In this document: piece after piece, positions 1 through 12,005 of the stretch | Numbering within the stretch: the first letter of the stretch is position 1 | How the letters are laid out: each line of letters opens with the position of its first letter | From: Mercurialis annua | Lineage: Eukaryota > Streptophyta > Magnoliopsida > Malpighiales > Euphorbiaceae | Assembly (NCBI RefSeq): GCF_937616625.2 | Contig: NC_065573.1 | Coordinates: forward strand, 10,431,001-10,495,000 | Direction: 5' to 3' | DNA length: 64,000 nt | Translations under genes and position numbers: made by a program | The notes under the pieces: generated by a model | Told to the model about the DNA's origin: nothing | Databases searched by the model: none | Seen by the model: only the letters and a program-made list of their open reading frames with translations

Positions 1-395
1 GTAATCGGAACGACGCGTTAAAGAGACTTCTGACGCGATATACTAATCCGGCGCCACTATTCATGCACACTTTGCGTAATATAACCTAACCATGCTTAGG
101 TATTCGGAACGAATCGTTAAATAGACTTGAGACGCGACATACTAATGTACTGTTACTTTTCACGCACACTTTCCGTAACGTAACCTAACCGTCCTTAGGT
201 AATCGGTACAACGTGTTAAAGAGAATTGAGATGCGACATACTAATCTAGCGTCACTTTCCACGCACACTTTGCGTAATATGACCTAACCAAGCATAGGTA
301 ATCGTAACAACGTGTTATATAGACGTGTGACTCGACATACAAATTTTTTGTTAATTATCACGCACAGTTTGCGTAACATAACATAACCATGCTTA

Positions 396-443
396 GGTAA
401 TCGAAACGACGCGTTAGAGAGACTTGTGATGCGACATAAGCAT
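396..443 (+). repeat. 48-bp short satellite monomer (example)
   Basis: A typical short monomer: it starts like a normal unit (GGTAATCG) but after GCGACATA goes straight to AGCAT and the next GGTAATCG, so the second half of the 99-bp unit is missing. The junction reads TAAGCATGG where a full unit has CCATGCTTA, its exact reverse complement. Dozens of similar copies occur across the window, for example 18836-18883. Most also share TTAGAGAGACTTGTGACGCG in place of TTAAAGAGACTTGAGACGCG, so they form a related subfamily and not repeated independent deletions. Confidence 0.9.
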
Positions 444-3400
444 GGTAATCGAAACGAGGCGTTAAAAAGACTTGAGATGCGATATACTAATCTACGTCAC
501 TTTTCATGCACACTTTGCGTAATATTAACCTCACCATGCTTAGGTAATCGGAACGACGCGTTAAAGAACCTTGAGATGCGAAATACTAATCTAGCGTCAC
601 TTTTCACGCACACCTTGCATAATATAACCTAACTTAGATAATCAGAGCAACACATTAAAGAGACTTGAGACGCGATATACTAATCTAACGTCACTTTTTA
701 CGCACTTTGTGTAATACCTAACCATGCTTAGAAAATCAGAAACACGTGTTAGAGAGACTTTACACGGTACATACTAATCTAGCGTCACTTTCACGCACAC
801 TTCGCGTAATATAACCTAACCATGCTTAGATAATCAGAACGACGCGTAAAAGAGACTTGAGACGCGACATACTAATCTAGCATTACTTTTTACGCACACT
901 TTGTGTAATATAACCTGACCATGCTTAGGAAATCAGAACCACGTGTTAGAGAGACTTTACACATGACATACTAATCTAGCGTCACTTTTCACGCATACTT
1001 TACGTAATATAACCTAACCATGCTTGGATAATCGGAACGACGCGTTAAAGAGACTTCAGACGCGACATACTAATCTAGCGTCACCTTTCACGCCAACTTT
1101 GGTTAATCTAACCTAACCATGCTTAGATAATCAGAACGACGCGTTAGAGACATTTGTGACGCGACATATGCATGGTAATCGAAACGACGCGTTAAAGAGA
1201 CTTGAGAGACTTGAAACGCGCCATACTAATCTAGTGTCACTTATTACGCACTCTTTGCGTAATATAACCTAACCATGCTTAGGTAATTGGAACGACGCGT
1301 TAAAGAGACTTGAGACGCGACATACTAATCTACCGTAATTTTTCACGCACACTTTGCGTACTATAATCTAACCATGCTTAGGCAATCGGAACGACGGGTT
1401 AAAGAGGCTTGAGACGCGACATACTAACCTAGCGACAGTTTTCACACGCACATTGCGTAATATAACCTAACCATGCATAGGTAATCGGAACGACACGTTA
1501 ACGAGACTTGACATGCGACATACTAATCGAGCGTCACTTTTCACGCACAATTTGCGTAAAATAACCTAACCATGCTTAGGTAATCGGAACGACGTGTTAA
1601 AGAGACTTGAGACATACTAACAAATTGTCACTTTTCACGCACATTTTGCGTAATATAACCTAACCATACTTAGTTAATCGGAACGACGTGTTAGAGAGAC
1701 TTGTAACGTGACATAAGCATGGTACGTGCCATACTAATCTAGCGTCATATTTTACGCACACTTTGCGTAATATAACCTAACCATGCTTAAGTAATCATGA
1801 CAACGCGTTAAAGAGACTTGTGACGCGACATACTAATCTAGTGACACTTTTAACGCGCACTTACATAACTATGCTTAGGTAATCGGAACGACATGCTAAA
1901 GAGACTTGCGATGCGACATACCTATTGTCACTTTTCACGCACACTATGTGTAATATAACCTAACCATGCTTTGGAAATCAGAACGATGTGTTAGAGAGAC
2001 TTGTAACGTGACATAAACATGGAATCGAAACGATGCGTTAAAAAGACTTGAGACGCGACACACTAATCTAGCTTCTTTTTACGCACACTGCGTAATATAA
2101 CATAAGCATGCTTAGGTAATCGTAACAACACGTTAAAGAGACTTGTGACGCGACAAACTAATCTAGCGACACTTCTAATGCGCACTTGACGTAACATAAC
2201 ATATCCAAGCTTTGGAAATCGGAACGACGCATTAAAGAGACTTGACACGCGACATACTAATCTATGGTCACATTTCACGCACACTTTGCGTAATATAACT
2301 AACCATTCTTAGGTAATCGGAACGACACATTATAGAGACTTGAGAAGCGACATACTAATAAAGCGTCACTTTTCACGCACACTTTGCGTAATATAACTTA
2401 ACCATGCTTAGATAATAGGAACGACGCGTTTTAGAGACTTGAGACGCGACATAAGCATGGTAATCAAAACGACGCGTTAAAGAGACTTGAGACACGGCAT
2501 ACTAATCTAACGTCATGTTTTACGCAGACTTTGAGTAATGTAACCTAACCATGCTTAGGTAATCGGAACGACGCATTAAAGAGACTTGAGACGCGACATA
2601 CTAATCTAGCGTCACTTTTCAAGCACACTTTGCGTAATATAACCTAACAATGCTTAGGTAATCGGAACGACGCGTTAGAGAGACTTGAGACGGGACATAA
2701 GCCTGGTAATTAAAACGACGCGTTAAAGAGACTTGAGACTCGACATACTAATTTAGCGTCACTTTTCACGCACACTTTGCGTAATATAGCCTAATGATGC
2801 TTAGGTGACGCGCTAGTGAGATTTGTGATGCGACATATTAATCTAGTGTCACTTTTCACGCTCACTTTGCGTAATATAACTCAGCCATGCTAAAGTAATC
2901 AGAACGACGCATTAGAGAGACTTGTGACGCGACAGAACCATGGTAATAGAAACGACGCGTTAAAGAGACTTGAGACACGCCATACTAATCTAGTGTCACT
3001 TTTTTCACAGACTTTGCGTAATATAACATAACCATGCTTAAGTAATCGGAATGACATATTAAAGAGACTTGAGACGCTACATACTAATTTAGCGTCACTT
3101 TCACGCACACTTTGCGTAATATAGCCTAATGATGCTTAGGTAATCAGAACGACGCGTTAGATAGACTTGTGACGCGACATACTAATCTAGTGTCACTTTT
3201 CACGCACACTTTGCGTAATATAACCTAACCATGCCTAGGTAATCGGAACACAGGTTAAAGAGACTTGTGACGCGACATAAGCATGGTAACCGAAACGACG
3301 CGTTAAAGAGACTTGAGTCGCGTCATACTAATCTAGCGTCACTTTTTATGCACACTTTGCGTGATATAATTAACTGTGCTTAGGTAATCGGAGCGACGAG

Positions 3401-5926
3401 TTAAAGTGTCTTGAGACGCGACATACTAATCTAGCGTCACTTTTCACGCATACTTTGCGTAATATAACATGCTTAGGTAATCGGAACGAAGAGTTAAAGA
3501 GACTTATGACGCGACATAAGCATGGTAATCGAAACGACACGTTAAAGAGACTTGTGACTCGATATACTAATCTAGCGTTAGTTTTCACGGACACTACCTA
3601 ACCATGCTTAGGTAATTGGAAAGACGTGTTAAAGAGACTTGTGACGCGACATACTAATCTAGCGTTACTTTTCACGGACACTACCTAACCATGCTTAGGT
3701 AATCGGAACGACGCGTTAACGAGACTTGAGACGCGACATACTAATCCAGCGTAAATTTTCACGCATACTTTGCGTAAAATAACCTAACCATGCTTAGGTA
3801 ATCAGAACGACGCGTTAAAAGAGACTTATGACGTGACATACTAGTCTAGCGTCACTTTTCACGCAAACTTTGCGTAATATAACCTAACCATGATTAGGTA
3901 ACCGGAACGACGCATTAAAGAGACTTGAGACGCGACATACTAATGTAGCGTCCCTTTTTACGCACACTTTGAGTAATATAACCTAACCATGCTTAGGTAA
4001 TCAGAATGACACGTTAAAAAGACTTGAGACGCGCCATACTATTTCAGCGTCACTTTTTACGCACACTTTGCGTAAAATAACCTTGCCATGCTTAAGTAAT
4101 CGGAACGACGCGTTAAAGAGACTTGAGACACGACATACTAATCTACCGTCACTATTCACTCACCCTTTGAGTAATATAACCTAACCATGCTTAGGTAATC
4201 GAATCGATGCGTTAAAGAGACTTGAGACGCGACATACTAATCTATTTTCACTTTTACCGCACACTTTGTGTAATATAACCTAACCATGCTTAGGTAATCG
4301 GAACGATGCGTTAGATAGGCTTGTGACGCGACATAAGCATGGTCGATACGACGCGTTAAAGAGACTTGAGTCGCGACTTACTAGTCTATTGTCACTTTTC
4401 ACGCACACTTTGCGTCAGATAACCTAACCATGCTTAGATAATAAGAACGACGCATTAAAGAGATTTGAGACGCGACATACTAATCTAGCGTCACTTTTCA
4501 AGCAGTCTCTGCGTAATATAACCTAACCATGCTTAGGTAATCGGAACAACGCCTTAGACTTGCGACGCGACATACTAATCTAGCGTCACTTTTCACGCAC
4601 ACTTAGCTTAATATAACCTAACCATGAATAGGTAATCGAAACGAGGTGTTAGACCGATTTTTGACGCGACATACTAATCTAGCGTCACTATTAACGCACT
4701 CTTTGCGTAATATAACCTAACCATGCTTAGGTAATTGGAACGACACGTTAGAGACACTTGAGACGCGAAATACTAATCTAGCGTCCCTTTTCTCGCACAC
4801 TTTGCGTAATATAACCTAACCATGCATTGGTAATCGGAATGATTACTTGTTATGCGACATAAGCATGATAATTAAAACGACGCCTTAAAGAGACTTGAGA
4901 CGCGACATACTAATCAATTGTCATTTTTCACGCACACTTTGCGTAATATAACCTAACCATGCTTAGGTAATCGTAACGACGCATTAAAGACACTTGAGAC
5001 GCGACTTACTAATCTAGGGTCACCATTAACGCACACTTTGCGTAATATAACCTAACCATGCTTAGGTAATTGGAACGAAGCGTTAAAGAGACTTGAGACG
5101 CGACATACTAATATGCCATCACTTTTCACGCACACTTTGCGTAATATAACCTAACCATTAGGTAATCGGAACGATGACTTGTGATGCGACATAAGCATGG
5201 TAATCGATACGACGCGTTCTTGAGACTCAACTTACTAATCTATTGCTACTTTTCAAGCACACTTTCCGTAAGATAACCTAACCATGCTTAGATAATTAGA
5301 ATGACGCATTAAAGAGACTTGAGACGCGACATACTAATCTAGCGTTACTTTTCACGCACTCTCTGCGTAATATGACCTAACCATGCTTAAGTAATCGGAA
5401 CGACGCGTTAAAGAGACTTGCGACGTAACATACTAATCGAGCATCACTTTTCACGCACACTTAGCTTAACATAACCTAACCATGCATAGGTAATCAGAAC
5501 GAGATGTTAGAGAGACATATAACTTGACCATGCTTAGGTAATCAGAACGAGGCGTTAAAGAGACTTGAGACGCGACATACTAATATGGCGTCACTTTTAA
5601 GGCACACTTTGCGTAATATAACCTAACCATGTTTCGGTAATCAGAATGATCATTTTTGATGCGACATAAGCATGATAATCAAAATGACGCCTTAAAGAGA
5701 CTTGAGACGCGAAATACTAATCTATTGTCACTTTTCACGCACACTTTGCGTAATATAACCTAACCATGCTTAGATAATCGGAACACGCGTTAAAGCGACT
5801 TGCGATGCGACATACTAATCGATTGTCAGTTTTCACGAACACTATGCGTAATATAACCTAACCATGCTTAGGTAATCGGAACGACTCATTAAAAATACTT
5901 GAAACGTGCCATACTAATCTAACGTC

Positions 5927-5958
5927 CCAATTACCTAAGCATGGTTAGGTTATATTAC
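5927..5958 (-). repeat. Inverted satellite fragment inside plus-oriented array
   Basis: About 32 bp reading CCAATTACCTAAGCATGGTT and onward is the reverse complement of the monomer junction, placed after a plus-oriented AACGTC and before plus-oriented sequence that resumes at AATACAAACTAACCATGCTT. It makes a short inverted repeat with neighbouring units. It is the only clear orientation switch I see before 62.5 kb. Confidence 0.85.
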
Positions 5959-7011
5959 TTAATACAAACTAACCATGCTTAGGTAATTGGAACAATAAAT
6001 TAAAGAGACTTCAGAAGCGACATATTAATTTACCGTCACTTTTCACGCTTAGGTAATCAGAACGACGCTTTAATGAGACTTGAGACGCGATATACTAATC
6101 TAGCGTCACTTTCACGCACACTTTAACAATGCTAGGTAATCGGAACGACTCGTTTAAGAGACTTCTAACGCGACATACTAATCTGGCGTTACTATTCAGG
6201 CACACTTTGTGTAATATAACCTAACCATGCTTGGGTAATCGGAACGACGCGTTAAATAGAATTGAGACGCAACATACTAATGTATTGTTACTTTTCACGC
6301 ACACTTTCCGTAAAGTAACCTAACAATCCTTCGTTAATCAGTACAACACGTTAAAGAGAATTGAGCGCGACATCCTAATCATGCGTCACTTTCCAGACAC
6401 ACTTTGCGTAATATAACCTAACCATGCTTAGGTAATCGGGACGACGCGATAAATAGAAGTGTGATGCGACATACTAATTTATTGTTACTTTTCACGCACA
6501 GTTTGCATAATAAAACCTATACATGCTTAGGTAATCGGAACGACGCGTTAAAGAGACTTCTGACGCGAAATACTAATATGGCGTCACTATTCACGTACAC
6601 TTTGCGTAATATAACCTAACCATGCTTAGGTATTCGGAACGACGCGTTAAAAAGACTTGAGACGCGACATACTAATGTATTGTTACTTTTCATGCACACT
6701 TTCTGTGTTAAAGGGAATTGTGACGCGACATACTAATCTAGCGTCACATTCCACGCACACTTTGCGTAATATAACCAAACAATGCTTAGGTAATCGGAAC
6801 GATGTGTTAAATAGATATGTGATGCGACATACTAATTTACTGTCAATTATCACGCACAGTTTGCGTAATATAACAGAACCATACTTAGGTAATCGAAACG
6901 ACGCGTTAGAGAGACTTGTGACGCGACATAAGCATGGTAATCGAAACGACGTGTTAAAAAGACTTGAGACGCGACATACTAATCTAGCGTCACTTTTCAA
7001 GCACACGTTGC

Positions 7012-7209
7012 GAAATATAATCTAACCATGCTTAGGTAATCGGAACGACGCGTTAAAGAACATTGAGATGCGACATACTAATCTAGCTTCACTTTTCACG
7101 CACACGTTGCGAAATATAACCTAACCATGCTTAGGTAATCGGAACGACGCGTTAAAGAACATTGAGATGCGACATACTAATCTAGCTTCACTTTTCACGC
7201 ACACCTTGC
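7012..7209 (+). repeat. Recent tandem duplication of one 99-bp monomer
   Basis: Two adjacent units, 7012-7110 and 7111-7209, share private variants (GAACATTGAGATGCG, CTAGCTTCAC, GCGAAATATAA) and differ at only about two or three positions, whereas neighbouring monomers differ at many. This looks like a recent single-unit duplication by unequal exchange or replication slippage. Confidence 0.85.
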
Positions 7210-9232
7210 GTAATATAACCTAGCCATGCTTATATCAGAACAACGCGTTAAAGAGACTTGAGACACAACATACAAATCTAGCGTCACTTTTTACGCACAC
7301 TTTGTGTAATATAACCTAACCATGCTTAGGAAATCAGAAGAAGGTGTTAGAATTTATACGTGACATACTAATCTAGCGTCACTTTTCACGCACACTTCGC
7401 GTAATTTAACCTAACCATGCTTAGATTATCAGAACGACGCGTTAATAAGACTTGAGACGCGACATACTAATCTAGCGTCACTTTTGACGCACACTTTGTG
7501 ATATATAACCTAACCATGCTTAGAAAATAAGAACCATGTGTTAGAGAGACTTTACACGTGACATACTAATCTAGCGTCACTTTTAACGCACACTTTGCGT
7601 AATATAACCTAACCATGCTTAGATAATCAGAACGACGCGTTAAAGAGACTTGAGACGTGACATACTAATCTAGCGTAACTTTTCACGCCCACTTTGTTTA
7701 ATCTAGCCTAACCATGCTTAGATAATCAGAACGACGCGTTAGAGACAATTGTGATGTGACATAAGTATGGTAATTGATACAACGCGTAAAAGAGACTTGA
7801 AATAAGCCATACTAATCTAGTGTCACGTTTTACGCACTCTTTGCGTAATATAACCTAACCATGCTTAGGTAATCGGAACGACGCGTTAAAGAGACTTGAG
7901 ACGCGACATACTAATCTACCGTAATGTTTCACGCACACTTTGCGTAATATAATCTAACCATGCTTAGGTAATCGGAAAGACGCGTTAAAGAGGCTTGAGA
8001 CGCGACATACTAACCTAGCAACAGTTTTCACGCACACATTGCCTAATATAACCTAACCATGCATAGGTAATCGAAACGACACATTAAAGAGACTTGAGAC
8101 GCGACATACTAATCAGCGTCACTTTTCACTCACAATTTGTGTAAAATAACCTAACCTTGCTTAGGTAATCGGAACGACGCATTAAAGAGACTTGAGACAC
8201 GACAAACTAATCAATTGTCACTTTTCACGCACATTTTGCGTAATATAACATAACCATACTTAGGTAATGGGAACGACGTGTTAGAGAGACTTGTAATATG
8301 GTAATCGAAATGACGCGTTAAAGAGACTTGAGACATGCCATACTAATCTAGCATCATATTTTACGCACACTATGCGTAATATAACCTAACCATGCTTAGG
8401 TAATCGTAACAACGCGTTAAAAAGACTTGTGACGCGACATACTAATCTAGCGACACTTTTAACGCACACTTCCATAACTATGCTTAGGTAATCGGAACGA
8501 CGCGTTAAGTAGACTTGAGACGCGACATACTAATCTATTGTGTTCCTTTTCACGCACACTTTGCGTAATATAACCTAACTATGCTTAGTTAATCAGAACA
8601 ACGCGTTAGAGACACTTGAAAAGACGCGTTAAAGAGATATGAAACGCGCCATACTAATCTAGAGTCACTTTTTACGCACACTTTGCGTAATATAACCTAA
8701 CCATGCTTAGGTTATCGGAACGATGCGTTAAAGTGACTTGAGACGCACTTACTAATTTAGCGTCACTTGTCACTCACCATGCTTAGGTAATCGGAACGAC
8801 GCGTTAAAGAGACTTAAGACGCAACATACTAATCTAGCGTCACTATTCACGCACTCTTAATATAACCTAACCATGCGCAGGCAATCGGAAAGACGCGTTA
8901 AAGAGACTTGAGATCCAACATACTAATCTATTTTCAATTTTCACGCACACTTTGCATAATATAACATAACCATGCTTGAGTAATTGGTACAACACGTTTG
9001 AGACACTTGTGACCTGACATAAGCATTGGTAATCGAAACGACGCGTTAAAGAGACTTGAGACGCGACATACTAAGCTAGCGTCACTTTTCACGCACACTT
9101 TACGTAATATAACCTAACCATGCTTAGGTAATCGCAATATGCATTAAAGAGACTTGAGGAGCGACATACTAATCTAGCGTAACTTTTCACCCACACTTTG
9201 CGTAAAATAACCTAACCATGCTTAGTTAATCG

Positions 9233-12005
9233 GAACGACGCGTTAAAGAGACTTAACACGTGACATACTAATCTATTGTCACTTTTCACGCACACTTTGT
9301 GTAATATATAAACTAACCATGCGTAGGTAATCAAAACGACGCGTTAGAGACACTTGTGACATGACATAAGCACAATAATCAAAACGACGCGTTAGAGACA
9401 CTTGTGACGTGACATAAGCACAATAATCAAAACGACGCGTTAAAGAGACTTGAGACACGGCATATTAACCTAGCAATTAGTTTTCACGCACATATTGCGT
9501 AATATAACCTAACCATGCTTAGGTAATCGGAATGACGCGTTAAAGAGACTTGATACGCAACATACTAACCTAACAACAGTTTTCACGCACACATTGCGTA
9601 ATATAACCTAACCATGCTTAGGTAATCGGAGCGACAGGTTAAAGAGACTTGAGACGCGACATTCTAATCTAGCGTCACTTTTTACGCACACTTTGCGTAA
9701 AATAACCTAACCATGCCTAGATAATCGGAACGACGCGTTAATGAGACTTGAGACGCGACATACTAATCTAGCAACTCTTTCTACGCACACTTTGCGTAAT
9801 TTAACATAACCATACTTTGGTAATCGGAACGACGTGTTAGAGAGGCTTGTAACACGACATAAGCATGGTAATTGTAACAACGCGTTAAAAAGACTTGTGA
9901 CGTGACATACTAATCTAGCGACAGTTTTAACGCGCACTTGGCGTAATATAACATAACCATTCTTAGGTAATCGGAACGACGCGTTAACGAGACTTGTGAC
10001 GCGGTATTCTAATCTACCGTAATTTTTCACGCACACTTTGCGTACAATAACCTAACCATACTTAGGTAATCGGTACGACACGTTAAAGATACTTGAGATG
10101 TGACATACTAATCTAACGTCACTTTTCACGCACACTTTGTGCAATATAACCTAACCATGCTTAGGTAATCGGAACGACGCATTAAAGAGACTTAGGACGC
10201 GCCATACTAATCTAAAATCACTTTTCGAGCATATTTTGCGTAATACAACCTAATCATGCTTAGGTAATCGGAACTACGCGTTAAAGAGACTTGAGATGCG
10301 ACATACTAATGTACCGTCACTTTTAATGCGCACTTGGCGTACTATAACATAACCATTCTTAGGTAATCGGAACGACGAGTTAAAGAGACTTGAGACGCGA
10401 TATACTAATCTCGCGTAACTTTTCACACACACTTTGCGTAAAATAACCTTACCATGCTCTGGTAATTTGAACGACGCGTTAAAGAGACTTAACACGTGAC
10501 ATACTAATCTATTGTCACTTTTCACGCACACTTTGTGTAATATATAAACTAACCATGCGTAGGTAATCAAAACGACGCGTTAGAGACACTTGTGACATGA
10601 CATAAGCACAATAATCAAAACGACGCGTTAGAGACACTTGTGACGTGACATAAGCACAATAATCAAAACGACGCGTTAAAGAGACTTGAGACACGGCATA
10701 TTAACCTAGCAATTAGTTTTCACGCACATATTGCGTAATATAACCTAACCATGCTTAGGTAATCGGAATGACGCGTTAAAGAGACTTGATACGCAACATA
10801 CTAACCTAACAACAGTTTTCACGCACACATTGCGTAATATAACCTAACCATGCTTAGGTAATCGGAGCGACAGGTTAAAGAGACTTGAGACGCGACATTC
10901 TAATCTAGCGTCACTTTTTACACACATTTTGCGTAAAATAACCTAACCATGCCTAGATAATCGGAACGACGCGTTAATGAGACTTGAGACGCGACATACT
11001 AATCTAGCAACTCTTTCTACGCACACTTTGCGTAATTTAACATAACCATACTTTGGTAATCGGAACGACGTGTTAGAGAGGCTTGTAACACGACATAAGC
11101 ATGGTAATTGTAACAACGCGTTAAAAAGACTTGTGACGTGACATACTAATCTAGCGACAGTTTTAACGCGCACTTGGCGTAATATAACATAACCATTCTT
11201 AGGTAATCGGAACGACGCGTTAACGAGACTTGTGACGCGGTATTCTAATCTACCGTAATTTTTCACGCACACTTTGCGTACAATAACCTAACCATACTTA
11301 GGTAATCGGTACGACACGTTAAAGATACTTGAGATGTGACATACTAATCTAACGTCACTTTTCACGCACACTTTGTGCAATATAACCTAACCATGCTTAG
11401 GTAATCGGAACGACGCATTAAAGAGACTTAGGACGCGCCATACTAATCTAAAATCACTTTTCGAGCATATTTTGCGTAATACAACCTAATCATGCTTAGG
11501 TAATCGGAACTACGCGTTAAAGAGACTTGAGATGCGACATACTAATGTACCGTCACTTTTAATGCGCACTTGGCGTACTATAACATAACCATTCTTAGGT
11601 AATCGGAACGACGAGTTAAAGAGACTTGAGACGCGATATACTAATCTCGCGTAACTTTTCACACACACTTTGTGTAAAATAACCTTACCATGCTCTGGTA
11701 ATTTGAACGACGCGTTAAAGAGACTTAACACGTGACATACTAATCTATTGTCACTTTTCACGCACACTTTGTGTAATATATAAACTAACCATGCGTAGGT
11801 AATCAAAACGACGCGTTAGAGACACTTGTGACATGACATAAGCACAATAATCAAAACGACGCGTTAGAGACACTTGTGACGTGACATAAGCACAATAATC
11901 AAAACGACGCGTTAAAGAGACTTGAGACACGGCATATTAACCTAGCAATTAGTTTTCACGCACATATTGCGTAATATAACCTAACCATGCTTAGGTAATC
12001 GGAAT
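9233..12005 (+). repeat. 1236-bp higher-order tandem duplication of satellite
   Basis: The segments 9233-10468 and 10469-11704 are nearly identical over 1236 bp, with only a handful of differences (for example CGCACACTTT at 9684 against CACACATTTT at 10920). A third, truncated copy runs from 11705 to about 12005 and then jumps to sequence matching the region near 10370, so roughly 0.8 kb of it is missing. Each unit holds about a dozen diverged monomers. The pattern fits recent unequal crossing-over. An assembly artefact is possible, but the partial third copy and scattered differences argue against it. Confidence 0.93.

Noticed and set aside
81..99. Telomeric or interstitial telomere repeat because of TTAGG and CCTAA
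   Set aside because: Only one pentamer on each side of a dyad per 99-bp unit, never a run of TTTAGGG.
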